A program made the position numbers and the translations under genes. From contig JAIUPL010000036.1 of the NCBI GenBank assembly GCA_020160935.1, positions 1-52,566 on the forward strand: DNA of 52,566 bases, in the 5' to 3' direction. Position 1 is the first letter of the stretch; every line of letters starts with the position of its first letter. This stretch comes from Bacteroidota bacterium (GTDB lineage: Bacteria; Bacteroidota; Bacteroidia; Chitinophagales; Saprospiraceae). The notes beneath the pieces were generated by a model that was given only the letters and a program-made list of their open reading frames with translations, was not told where the DNA came from and did not search any database. Of this stretch, positions 25,083 to 33,494 are shown piece after piece.

Positions 25083-25392
25083 GTGGAAACGACCCAATCA
25101 AAATTACCTTTTTACCGGTCGGGCTACTATTTCATCGGCCTGATTTTCCTCGTTCTGGCAGGTTTTTGGCGCACTTATTTTTCGAAATTACTGAACGGTA
25201 CGGCTGATTTTACAGCCTACTTTCATTTTAATGCTACAATGGTGGGTATTTAGGTAGTTATGCTGATTGTGCAACCGATATTGATACAAAAAAGTGAATT
25301 TGCGATGCGGGCGATGGTTTTTTCCTCTCATACTGGGATTGTATATGCTCGTTCATGCTGTGATAATTTTTGGATGGCATTTTAATTGGTGA
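25083..25392 (+). pseudogene. Frameshifted remnant of a small membrane protein
   Basis: From the GTG at 25083 one frame reads SKLPFYRSGYYFIGLIFLVL to a stop at TMVGI. A second frame then continues VVMLIVQPILIQKSEFAMRA, and a third finishes FPLILGLYMLVHAVIIFGWH followed by a stop. Joined, the pieces give a typical Bacteroidota membrane protein with aromatic start, FHFNA-type loop and Arg/His segment after the third helix. At least two frameshifts and an internal loss show it is dead. I cannot name the family with certainty. Confidence 0.6.
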
Positions 25393-25507
25393 CAAGGATT
25401 TGGGAAATGGTTTTATAGTTTGCCTTTGACCTAGTAACTTTTTTGAAACAGAATACAATGCTGCAAATGCAGCCGTAATTTTTTTTATTTCACTAAATAA
25501 ACTCACC

Positions 25508-25969
25508 ATGGCAACCATTAGTAAAATTGAAGCTCCACAGGATTCTCCTATCAGAAACGCATGGCTCGCTTTTGTAGAAAGCATTAAACAACTGCTCGTT
25601 CCGCAGAAAGATAACAGACCTCTTGATCAATACCTCGAATTAAGAGATAAAGTTTATAGCATTATCCAAAGTGAGGCATTCCTGGCCGCTCTACAAACAG
25701 CATATGATAATGGTACAGGTTCCAATTACCCCATTGCTGAGGATATAAAACAAGCCTTGTTGCTGGAATTGCAGGCATTCCCACGTGCACTTGAAGTGGT
25801 TCACTTTACGCAAAAACGAAAGGAAAAGAAAAATTGGTGGAACCGGCTTTTTGGTCAGGCTTCCACCGTTACTGTGAGCGTGAAGGATATATTGGCTGAA
25901 AACACCCCTTTTTTGAAAGGCGGACTTACATTATTGGACGAAGTGCTAAACTTGTTCAAGAAAGATTGA
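25508..25969 (+). CDS. Hypothetical protein
   Basis: I do not recognise this 153-residue protein. It is mostly helical and soluble, with no signal peptide. A central part (DQYLELRDKVYSIIQSEAFL) is followed by a basic patch KRKEKKNWWNRLFG near residues 101-114 and an amphipathic end (LTLLDEVLNLFKKD). The base composition is more AT-rich than the main genes, and it sits in the decayed 24.8-26.8 kb stretch, so it may be a recent arrival. The next gene starts 15 bases after its stop, suggesting they are transcribed together. Confidence 0.6.
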   Translation: MATISKIEAPQDSPIRNAWLAFVESIKQLLVPQKDNRPLDQYLELRDKVYSIIQSEAFLAALQTAYDNGTGSNYPIAEDIKQALLLELQAFPRALEVVHFTQKRKEKKNWWNRLFGQASTVTVSVKDILAENTPFLKGGLTLLDEVLNLFKKD

Positions 25970-25983
25970 CTTGAACAATCGAT

Positions 25984-26541
25984 ATGCTGCCAGACATAAG
26001 CATAAATGAAAAGCACCGCATTATTTACATCTGCCTGGCACTGATATTCACACAAATATCAAGTGCTACAACAGTTTTATCCTGTGACTCGGTACCGTAT
26101 GGCAAAAAACACACTTATGACGCCTGGCTCCATAGCAGCATCCCCAAAGCAACACTTTTGGGCAATTTACGTGGAGTAAGCGATTCGATTGTGTTTTTGG
26201 AAACTGAAAGAAAGTATGATGCATGGAATAAATACCAAGGATGGCTGGTAGTACCTGTTTCCAACATTGAAAGCATCTCGTTTCGGCGTAAAAATTCATA
26301 CGGGATAGGTATCGGTATTGTTCTAGGGCTTGCGGGGCTCGGTGCAATGGCCGGTATCAAGACGGCAAAACATCCGGAAACGGAATCCGCGCCCGTACTT
26401 TTGGTTAGAATCTTGGGAGGCTTTACAGTAGGAACATTACTTGGCGCCGCAATCGGTTTTAAAAAAAAGAAGATTATACTTAAGGGTGAACAGAAGAGGT
26501 TGGTAAAAAATCGGGCGAAATTGCAGCAATACGTCAAATAG
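25984..26541 (+). CDS. Hypothetical exported or membrane protein
   Basis: The 185-residue protein has a hydrophobic start (about residues 12-32, IIYICLALIFTQISSATTVL) that could be a signal peptide. A beta-rich middle (ATLLGNLRGVSDSIVFLE and WLVVPVSNIESISFRRKN) resembles membrane-anchored surface proteins that start with a small SH3-like domain. Two Gly-rich hydrophobic stretches follow (GIGIGIVLGLAGLGAMAGI and ILGGFTVGTLLGAAIGF), and a very basic tail. Bacteroidota have many such uncharacterised proteins. It probably forms an operon with the gene just before it. No function can be assigned. Confidence 0.6.
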   Translation: MLPDISINEKHRIIYICLALIFTQISSATTVLSCDSVPYGKKHTYDAWLHSSIPKATLLGNLRGVSDSIVFLETERKYDAWNKYQGWLVVPVSNIESISFRRKNSYGIGIGIVLGLAGLGAMAGIKTAKHPETESAPVLLVRILGGFTVGTLLGAAIGFKKKKIILKGEQKRLVKNRAKLQQYVK

Positions 26542-26604
26542 CATCCACAAAAAAGCGTAGAATACGCTTAAAGCGTGTTTGAGATTCAAAAAAACATACT
26601 TTAG

Positions 26605-26827
26605 CACCGCTATTGTGTGCATTACATCGTAAAAAGCCTGGGCGTAGATATGGTTTGGTTGAATCCCGTATATACTTCTCCCAACAAGGACAATGGCTAC
26701 GACATCAGCGACTACCAGAATATCATGAAAGGATTTGGCGACATGGCCGACTTCGACAACTCCTGAAAGGTTTTCATGAGCGAAACATCAAGGTCTTCGT
26801 GGATTTGGTTGTCACTCACTGGTGCAG
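26605..26827 (+). pseudogene. Remnant of a GH13 alpha-amylase-family enzyme
   Basis: The frame from 26605 reads YIVKSLGVDMVWLNPVYTSP then NKDNGYDISDYQNIMKGFGD and stops at 26764; a frame one base off continues LLKGFHERNIKVFVDLVVTH. This is the first conserved region of GH13 enzymes (alpha-glucosidase type), where the Asp-Leu-Val-Val-x-His motif forms part of the active site. One frameshift and loss of everything else show a broken fragment. It abuts the terminator of the FAS1 gene. Confidence 0.75.
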
Positions 26828-26864
26828 AAAGAAAAGAGGCTTGCGGACGTTTCCGGAAGCCTCT
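26825..26864 (-). terminator. Terminator of FAS1-domain gene
   Basis: On the minus strand AGAGGCTT pairs with AAGCCTCT (26835-26864), with extra pairs inside, followed by TTTTCTTTC. It is 39 bases past the FAS1 stop codon. Confidence 0.8.
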
Positions 26865-26902
26865 TATTCATAATAGCCAGATTCAAATTAGAAGTACCTA
26901 CA

Positions 26903-27847
26903 TTACAGGGTAGGCAGAATAACCTTGTCGATGGCGTGTACCACACCATTGGTACCCTGTACGTCGGTGATAATGATATTGGAGGTACGGTTGTTTGCAT
27001 CTTTAATTTTAGCGCCGCCAGCCAGGTTGATGGTGAATTTTCCGCCCTGGAAAGTAGTAACCTGCTGGCCTTCTGTCAGCGATGCTGCCAGTACATTGGC
27101 GCCGCTTACCACGTGGTATTGCAGCACTTTGTTGAGCGTAGCAGCGTCGATGGCAGCGAGGTTTGGAGCACCCAGTTCTGTCAGCAGCGCAGCGAATGCA
27201 TCATTCGTGGGAGCAAATACAGTGAATGGGCCGGCGCCGGACAGCAGCGTTACGTAGTCAACGCCTAGATCGGAGCGAGTGAGAGCGGCTACCAACGTGC
27301 TGAAATTCGGGTTGTTCAGCGCATGGTTAACGATAGTAGGCAGCGCAATTACCTTGTCTACCACATGCACAACACCATTGCTGGCATCAAGATCGGCGGT
27401 AGTCACATTCACGTCTTTGTTGACAGTAACACCCGCGCCGCTTTTGGTGAGGTACAGGCTCAGGGTGCTGGTAGTGGTACCAAATGGCGACGCAGATTTT
27501 ACATATCCAGTGGTGATTGCGCCAGATTTAACTTCACCTGCCACAACGTGGTTGAGCAGAATCGCTTTCACCGTTGCTTTGTCCACATCTGTAATTTTTG
27601 ATACGCCCAGCGATTGCAGCAACGATGTAAACGCAGCGTTGGTTGGCGCAAAAACCGTGTATTCCGTGTCTCCGCTCAAAGTAGCAGCCAGGTCGGCGTA
27701 CACAACAGCTTCTACCAGGATACTGAGATTGGAGTTGCTTTGTGCGAGTTCTACGATGTTTTTGGGTTGCTCTTCATCGTCTTTGCAAGCGGTTACAGTA
27801 AATACTGCACTCATAGCCAGCAGGGCGCCAAAAAGTAGTTTTTTCAT
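26903..27847 (-). CDS. FAS1 (fasciclin) two-domain lipoprotein
   Basis: The 314-residue protein has a lipoprotein signal (LLFGALLAMSAVFTVTAC, Cys21) and two FAS1 domains at about residues 30-170 and 175-314. Each shows the YTVFAPTN or FTVFAPTN motif and ends with the GVVHVVDKV or GVVHAIDKV motif. FAS1 proteins mediate adhesion on the cell surface or in the extracellular matrix. The mature N-terminus KDDEEQP resembles a Bacteroidota lipoprotein export signal that sends proteins to the surface. The upstream gap to 28017 shows no further gene. Confidence 0.93.
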   Translation of the reverse strand: MKKLLFGALLAMSAVFTVTACKDDEEQPKNIVELAQSNSNLSILVEAVVYADLAATLSGDTEYTVFAPTNAAFTSLLQSLGVSKITDVDKATVKAILLNHVVAGEVKSGAITTGYVKSASPFGTTTSTLSLYLTKSGAGVTVNKDVNVTTADLDASNGVVHVVDKVIALPTIVNHALNNPNFSTLVAALTRSDLGVDYVTLLSGAGPFTVFAPTNDAFAALLTELGAPNLAAIDAATLNKVLQYHVVSGANVLAASLTEGQQVTTFQGGKFTINLAGGAKIKDANNRTSNIIITDVQGTNGVVHAIDKVILPTL

Positions 27848-28017
27848 GATTGGAATGGTTTTGAAAGTAGTGAATTTGTGTTAATGAAAGTAATACTCAT
27901 TTTATCAAAGTATTACTACAACGCCTTAAGTGCATTTTTTGTTTAACATTCGGCGGAAATTTATTTGTAAAAATTAAACAAAACCAAGATAACTCCTTAA
28001 TCGCCATTCAGTTGTGT

Positions 28018-28053
28018 GCAAAAAAAAAGTCACCCTGTACGAACAGGATGACT
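28018..28053 (-). terminator. Terminator of acyl-CoA ligase gene
   Basis: On the minus strand AGTCATCCTGT pairs with ACAGGGTGACT (28028-28053, one G-T or mismatch) and is followed by a run of about ten T. It lies about 38 bases past the ligase stop codon. Confidence 0.85.
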
Positions 28054-28090
28054 CTTTTGTTCCAAAATGTGCACAGATTACATACCACTT

Positions 28091-29587
28091 CTACCCCATT
28101 GCTTTTAGCGCTTGCCGATTGATTTTTCCCGTATCATTTTTGGGTAACCCGGAAATGAATGCCACACTTTTGGGGATTTTGAAGCGGGCAAGCCGGGTAC
28201 TGCAATACTCCAGCAAAGCCTGTTCTGAAAGGGATTGCCCGGGACGCAGCACGACAAATGCCTTACCCACTTCTCCCCATTTTTCATCGGGCGCGGGAAT
28301 CACAGATGCTTCAGCCACAGCAGGGTGTGTTATCATAACACGTTCTATTTCAGCAGGATATACGTTTTCGCCGCCCGAGATAAACATGTTTTTAATCCGA
28401 TCGACTACGTATATGTATTGCTCCTCATCCTGCCGAACCAGGTCGCCCGTATGAAACCAGCCGCCATCCAGGGCCTTGCGAGTTGCTTCGCGATTGCGCC
28501 AGTAACCAGGCGTCACCATAGGCCCGCGCAACAGCAGTTCGCCAGGCTCGTTGGGAGGGCAATCCTGACCGTTTTCATCGACAATTCGGATATCTACATA
28601 ATAATTCGGGCGTCCGATAGATCCCCGTTTCCGCACTGCATCGCTTTGGTGGAGTGAAGTGAGGTTGGGGCCCACTTCGGTCATGCCATACCCCTGTCGG
28701 ATCAGTACACCTTTTTCATGCCATTTCTCGATCAGTGGCACCGGCATGGGCTCTCCGCCAACGATGATATACAGCAATGACGAAAAATCCGCCTGCTCGA
28801 AACCGGGTTCGTCAGCCAGCATTTTGAGCATGGTTGGCACGCCCATAAACAGGGTACATTGTTCGCTTTGCAGCAGCTGCAACACCGCAGCAGGTTCAAA
28901 TTTTTTCATCAGGCAGGTGTATCCGCCATGGTGAAAAAACGGCGTTGTCAGCACATTCCAGCCTCCCGTATGAAAAGGCGGCATCACATTCACTGTCCTG
29001 CTTTCTGTGTTGACAATCAGTGACATTGCAGTGTTGATGCTGTTCCAAAACATCATTTTATGCGTGTACAGAGCGCCTTTGGGGAAGCCCGTCGTACCGG
29101 AGGTGTACAGGATAAAAACGGGGTCATTTTCCCGGATGATCGCTTCCGGAAAGAAGCCATCGAAATCGGTTGAGATGGCCTTGTCGCAAAAAGCAGCCAG
29201 GTCTTCCAGCGACCAGCGTCGACGCAATTTGGAATAATACGGCGCCGCATCGAGCAAGTGTTGGAATTTGGACTCTCCGATGACCAGTCTAGGTTGCGCA
29301 TCCAGCAACAAATAGTCAATTTCCGCACCGGAGAGCCGGTAGTTGAGCGGCACCAGGATGCAGCCTGTTTTTTGCGCTGCTGCAAATAGAATCAGGTACT
29401 CCAGACAATTTTCACCCAATACTGCCACCCGGTCTCCCCTTTTCACCTTGAACACCGAAACCAGGTGGTGCGCCAGGCGATTACCCAGGCGATTGAGTTC
29501 ACCGAAGGTCAGGGTGCGCCCGGTTTCGTATTCCTTAAAAGCGATTTTGTCGGGGCTATACAGCGCCCATTTGGAAGACCAGTCCAT
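28091..29587 (-). CDS. AMP-forming acyl-CoA synthetase/ligase
   Basis: The 498-residue enzyme is an ANL-superfamily acyl-CoA ligase. Landmarks in order: the AMP-binding loop YTSGTTGFPKG (about residues 172-182), PPFHTGGWNVL, GYGMTEVGP, the hinge GWFHTGDL, and the catalytic-lysine motif PKNDTGKINRQAL near the C-terminus. It activates a carboxylic acid with ATP and CoA in the cytoplasm; medium- or long-chain fatty or aromatic acids are likely. The next gene upstream on the strand is the KAS III-like protein, and the receptor, hydrolase and symporter follow, which suggests it activates an imported acid. A GTGAGAG repeat array abuts its start codon. Confidence 0.9.
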   Translation of the reverse strand: MDWSSKWALYSPDKIAFKEYETGRTLTFGELNRLGNRLAHHLVSVFKVKRGDRVAVLGENCLEYLILFAAAQKTGCILVPLNYRLSGAEIDYLLLDAQPRLVIGESKFQHLLDAAPYYSKLRRRWSLEDLAAFCDKAISTDFDGFFPEAIIRENDPVFILYTSGTTGFPKGALYTHKMMFWNSINTAMSLIVNTESRTVNVMPPFHTGGWNVLTTPFFHHGGYTCLMKKFEPAAVLQLLQSEQCTLFMGVPTMLKMLADEPGFEQADFSSLLYIIVGGEPMPVPLIEKWHEKGVLIRQGYGMTEVGPNLTSLHQSDAVRKRGSIGRPNYYVDIRIVDENGQDCPPNEPGELLLRGPMVTPGYWRNREATRKALDGGWFHTGDLVRQDEEQYIYVVDRIKNMFISGGENVYPAEIERVMITHPAVAEASVIPAPDEKWGEVGKAFVVLRPGQSLSEQALLEYCSTRLARFKIPKSVAFISGLPKNDTGKINRQALKAMG

Positions 29588-29590
29588 GGT

Positions 29591-29658
29591 AGAGAGTGAG
29601 AGCGTGAGAGAGGTGAGAGAGTGAGAGAGTGAGAGCGTGAGAGAGGTGAGAGAGGTGT
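29591..29658. repeat. One-armed array, GTGAGAG family, upstream of ligase
   Basis: GAGAGTG, AGAGCGT and GAGAGGT units start four bases upstream of the ligase ATG. No complementary arm is nearby; the GCCCTG palindromic repeat follows at 29665. Confidence 0.8.
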
Positions 29659-29664
29659 AAAAAA

Positions 29665-29710
29665 TAGCCCTGAAGGGGCGTCTTCAATAGCACAGGGCAA
29701 CGCCCTGTGA
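29665..29710. repeat. GC-rich palindromic repeat, GCCCTG family (copy 2)
   Basis: TAGCCCTGAAGGGGCG, a TCTTCAA spacer, then TAGCACAGGGCAACGCCCTGTGA, closely related to the copy at 20071. Both sit directly beyond a one-armed GTGAGAG array. Confidence 0.8.
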
Positions 29711-29741
29711 ACTATGCACACATTATGTCCCCATTCCGTGT

Positions 29742-30734
29742 TCACAATCGAAATGCCGCCGCCGCAAAAGCAAGTCCCCCACCCGAACCAATAAAAAACA
29801 CCACATCCCCGGGTTTCACCATTCCTTTTTCCCATGCATCATTAAACGCCATGGGAATGCAGGCCGATCCCGTATATCCATATTCCTGCATAATGGTATG
29901 GCCTTTTTCATGCGGCAAATTAAGCCGATCGAGCGTTTCCCAAATCGCGTTGATATTGATTTGAGTGATAAAAAATTGTGTCACCTCGGAAAGGTCGATC
30001 CCGCTGCGTGCGCTGAGTTCTAGTGCCATTGCCGACCAGATTTCAGGATTCAGTTCTTTGGGAAATTTGCGAACAAACTGCAACTGATGTTCCTTGTTTT
30101 GCAGCACTTGTGCATTGATCGGATAGCGCGTACCACCTGCATAAATACCCATCCATTCGTTGAATTCTCCACGTGTGAGCAGGCGGCTGGCCAAAAAACC
30201 TTTTCCATCCTCTTTGGGCGCAGCGCCCAGCACCACAGCGCCGGCGCCATCTGCAAACAGTGTAACGGTTTTTTTGTCGGTTTTATTCAGGTATTTGCTC
30301 ATGGCGTAGGCGCCTACCACGAGCACACGCTGGTATTGCGCGTCGGCCTGAATAAACTTGGAAGCCGTATCGAGGGCAGTTACAAACCCCGCACAAGCCG
30401 TATTGAGGTCGAAAGTGCCGGCACGGGAAGCGCCGAGGCGATGTTGTAATACGGCAGCAGTAGAAGGAGAAACAAACTCCGGCGTGTCGGTGGCCACAAT
30501 AATCAAATCGAGATCGGAAGCCTGTAAACCTGCACGTTCGAGCGCTTTCAAGGCGGCTTTTTCAGCCAGATCGGCTGTACTCTCCTCTTCCGAACACCAG
30601 TGCCGCCTGTGAATGTGAACATTTTCACTCAACCAGGTGCCTACATCTTCACCCAGCAGGTCGTTGAAATATTGATTGTCTAGTACGAGGTCTGGCGCAT
30701 AAGCCCCGACAGACAAGATTTGGGCGTTTTGCAT
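29742..30734 (-). CDS. KAS III (FabH)-like protein lacking two catalytic residues
   Basis: The 330-residue protein has the thiolase fold of 3-oxoacyl-ACP synthase III. The nucleophile Cys114 is in place (FDLNTACAGF). Where FabH has His in IPHQAN, this protein has ITQINI with Gln258, and the Asn of YGNTSA is Tyr287 (YGYTGSA). His and Asn promote decarboxylation of malonyl units, so a normal condensation looks unlikely; an acyl transfer through Cys114 or a changed reaction is more probable (inference). The ATG at 30734 is chosen because the frame above it (from 30785) reads through an inverted repeat. Next to an acyl-CoA ligase, it could process the activated acid. Confidence 0.8.
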   Translation of the reverse strand: MQNAQILSVGAYAPDLVLDNQYFNDLLGEDVGTWLSENVHIHRRHWCSEEESTADLAEKAALKALERAGLQASDLDLIIVATDTPEFVSPSTAAVLQHRLGASRAGTFDLNTACAGFVTALDTASKFIQADAQYQRVLVVGAYAMSKYLNKTDKKTVTLFADGAGAVVLGAAPKEDGKGFLASRLLTRGEFNEWMGIYAGGTRYPINAQVLQNKEHQLQFVRKFPKELNPEIWSAMALELSARSGIDLSEVTQFFITQININAIWETLDRLNLPHEKGHTIMQEYGYTGSACIPMAFNDAWEKGMVKPGDVVFFIGSGGGLAFAAAAFRL

Positions 30735-30752
30735 AAAAGAAAAATGGAACGG

Positions 30753-30814
30753 CAGGAACCGGGCTGTGATTTTTAGCGGCCACATCAGCCATCAAAAACC
30801 ACAGCCGGCTCCTG
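30753..30814 (-). terminator. Large inverted repeat after TonB receptor gene, possible terminator
   Basis: The arm CAGGAACCGGGCTGTGATTT (30753-30772) pairs with ACCACAGCCGGCTCCTG (about 30798-30814), with A/T runs at the inner end. It lies between the TonB receptor stop and the KAS III-like start. The minus-strand T run comes about ten bases after the stem, so it may attenuate rather than fully stop transcription. Confidence 0.5.
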
Positions 30815-30836
30815 TTTGCAACAATTGTATGAAGTG

Positions 30837-33434
30837 TTATTTTTTACCGCCCAGTGCAGGCAGGTCAACTTTCAGTTCTACTGAGTACAGGCGGGAAATG
30901 GCTGGCGATGCCACAAATTCGCGCACTTCCGATCCAAACAGGTTGACTACCTGGCCTGCCAGGGTGAAATGTTTGCCAAATTTATAACCCAGCGACAGGT
31001 CAACATTGAAGAACCCGCCCAGCGGACCGTAGTTGAACGATGTTCCCACCCGTTTTCCTTCCACTACCGGGTTGCCACCGTAAATAAGGTCGGTATTGGT
31101 AGCAGCAGCCACATTGATGCCCGAGAAGAAATCATAAGTTTGCACATAACGGCCAAACACTGAACCAAACAGACGTTTACTCGAATAATTCAGGCCGACG
31201 CCAAGTTTGTTGGCAGGCGTATTGATCGGAAGGTCGTTTTCATTCACTTTGCCATCCTTGTTACCATCGTTGGCGAGGTCGGTGTCGTCTATGTCGTACC
31301 CAAACCAGGAGTAATTCACAGTAGCGCTCATTTTTTTGCTGAAAGCATAACTGAGCGAAGCATCGAAGCCGTAGGTATTTACCTGACCGAAGTTGACGTA
31401 TGTAAGAACGATATCAGCACCTTTGTCGCCATTGGGTAGCGTGGTGGTGGCTGTCAGTTCGGAAATGGCTTGGTCGCCACGTTTGGTGGCGTACCCGCGG
31501 ATTTGTGGAATATTCGGCGTTGCCGGATTATTGTCGTGGTCGAAAGAACCACGCTCCGGTGCAATATTGACGGAAGGGCTGAGGAAATCCTGGGAAGCGT
31601 TGTAGTACACATTGGCGTCGAGGAAGAACTTGCTGCCAAAAAGGCCTTTGTAGCCGAGTTCCACCGTCTGGATTTTTTCAACTTTCAACGGCGCTACTTC
31701 ATAAGTACCAACTACGGATTGGGTGGCCTGATCTACTTCTGTAACGGTGAAACCTTCGCCATTGCCCAGTAACAGGCCGCCGAAGATATTGGCCGACAGA
31801 TTGAGAATGGTTGGCGCAGCAATACCTTTTCCATAAGTGATACGGGCCGAACCTTTGTCCGTGGTGTACACAAGGGCCGCTTTCGGAATAAAGTTGAAGC
31901 CATACAGGTCGTGGTTGTCGGCACGGGCGGCTACCACAGCGCGCATTTTTCCGAATTTACGTTCCAGTTGAGCATATCCGCCAAACTGGCCTATGGTGAT
32001 GTCGCCGCCTTTATCCAGCAGATACGTGTTGTTGCTGCGCGCCACATCCTGCTGATACTGAGCGCCTACGATCAGATCGAAAAGTTTGCCGACCGAATTG
32101 TTGTACTGCAATTCGCCGTTCAGGCGGCGCGAATCATCCTGAAACAAGGCGCCACGTGGCAGGTCGATGAACGACTGTGTGCCAGCGTTGTAAAAATTGA
32201 ACGTGGAAATGGATTTGGCGCGCGCAGTCGCCTCGTCTACACCGGCATTTTTATACGACCAGTAATTAAGCGTGCGGCGATTCATGGCATACGTAGAGTC
32301 GGTATGGCTCCAGGTGTGGTACAGGTTGGCATATACGTGCGGCGACACATAGCGCACCTGTCCCCAACTCACGCGCCAGTCGCGAATCTGGTTGCGGCCC
32401 GCGTTGGTATTGCCGATGTTGTTGCTGTTGCTGGCGCCATAGCCTACGATGATGTCGGATTTGGGGGCCACTTTGAAATAGAGTCCGGCTTCGCCGCGGG
32501 CCGAATTGAACTCACGGTTGAGCAGGTATTCCGGGTATTTGGCAAATTCCACGCCGCCGGCTACGCTGTACACGGTATCTGTGTAATCAAATTCCTCTCC
32601 TTTGGTGTATTCACCGCTGAGTTTGAACGCAAACCAGTCGTTCACCTTGGTTGCATGGCGAAGGCGTGCGGTAAATACCTTCTGATTGCCGGCGCCCAGT
32701 GCCACCGTGGTGCCCTGGTACGTACGCGGATCTTTTGTGATGGTATTCAGCAGTCCGTTGTGCGCGTTCGGGCCATACAAGGCCGAAGACGGGCCCAGAA
32801 TCACCTCGATGCGCTCGATGTCTTCTTTTACAGTGGTGCTCAGGGCGCCGAGTGGCAGGCCTGTTGCCACCAGCGATGACAGGCGGCCGTCGTTGATTTG
32901 CAGGTTTTTGGGGTTGAAAGCGCTGTTGAAACCACGCGCATTGATGCCAATACCCAAAACGCCGGAGCGTACATAGTCGACGCCGCGCTGGCGGCCCAGC
33001 AGTTCGGCAACATTGAACGAAGGAAGTTCGCTGATGGCTTGTGCATTTACCACCGAAATAGTGGCCGGTGCATTCGTCAGTTTTTCAGCCCGACGGGAAG
33101 CAGTTACGACCACTTCTTCTCCCTGGAAAGCCGTGGTTTCCAGGGCAACATCGAGGGAAACTGCCTGGCCAGCCACCACCGTTACTTTGCTGGTAGCAGT
33201 TTTGTAGCCCAGATAGGAAACGATGATCGTGCGTTCGCCGGCAGGAATTTCAAAGGAATACATGCCGGAAGCGTCTGTGAATGCGCCAGTAGCAGCGCCT
33301 TCCAGCACCACGCTGGCGCGGAGCAGCGGATCGCCGGTATCGGCATCCGTAATTTTACCGGTTACAGTACCGCGCTGGGCAAACGCAGTGGCCGAAACCA
33401 GGAGCAGCAATAAGAAAGTAACAAGTTGCTTCAT
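30837..33434 (-). CDS. TonB-dependent outer-membrane receptor
   Basis: The 865-residue protein starts with a signal peptide (MKQLVTFLLLLLVSATAFAQ), then a carboxypeptidase-regulatory-like domain (about 22-105), a TonB-box-like EEVVVTASRR, and the plug domain (about 125-245, with INDGRLSSLVATGLPLGAL and ERIEVILGPSSALYGPNA). The rest is a 22-strand barrel rich in aromatic-ended strands. It imports a ligand using TonB energy. There is no SusD partner, so it is not a standard polysaccharide system; siderophores, cofactors or lipophilic substrates are candidates. Its neighbours (exported hydrolase, symporter, acyl-CoA ligase) suggest an organic acid or ester. Confidence 0.93.
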   Translation of the reverse strand: MKQLVTFLLLLLVSATAFAQRGTVTGKITDADTGDPLLRASVVLEGAATGAFTDASGMYSFEIPAGERTIIVSYLGYKTATSKVTVVAGQAVSLDVALETTAFQGEEVVVTASRRAEKLTNAPATISVVNAQAISELPSFNVAELLGRQRGVDYVRSGVLGIGINARGFNSAFNPKNLQINDGRLSSLVATGLPLGALSTTVKEDIERIEVILGPSSALYGPNAHNGLLNTITKDPRTYQGTTVALGAGNQKVFTARLRHATKVNDWFAFKLSGEYTKGEEFDYTDTVYSVAGGVEFAKYPEYLLNREFNSARGEAGLYFKVAPKSDIIVGYGASNSNNIGNTNAGRNQIRDWRVSWGQVRYVSPHVYANLYHTWSHTDSTYAMNRRTLNYWSYKNAGVDEATARAKSISTFNFYNAGTQSFIDLPRGALFQDDSRRLNGELQYNNSVGKLFDLIVGAQYQQDVARSNNTYLLDKGGDITIGQFGGYAQLERKFGKMRAVVAARADNHDLYGFNFIPKAALVYTTDKGSARITYGKGIAAPTILNLSANIFGGLLLGNGEGFTVTEVDQATQSVVGTYEVAPLKVEKIQTVELGYKGLFGSKFFLDANVYYNASQDFLSPSVNIAPERGSFDHDNNPATPNIPQIRGYATKRGDQAISELTATTTLPNGDKGADIVLTYVNFGQVNTYGFDASLSYAFSKKMSATVNYSWFGYDIDDTDLANDGNKDGKVNENDLPINTPANKLGVGLNYSSKRLFGSVFGRYVQTYDFFSGINVAAATNTDLIYGGNPVVEGKRVGTSFNYGPLGGFFNVDLSLGYKFGKHFTLAGQVVNLFGSEVREFVASPAISRLYSVELKVDLPALGGKK

Positions 33435-33494
33435 GGTGATGAGTCAGTTTTGTTGTAAAGGAAATGAGTTCAAAACGGGAGTAATGAGGGTGGT

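Noticed and set aside
26613-26873. 86-residue open frame overlapping the GH13 remnant
   Set aside because: It is out of frame with the recognisable GH13 residues and crosses the FAS1 terminator.
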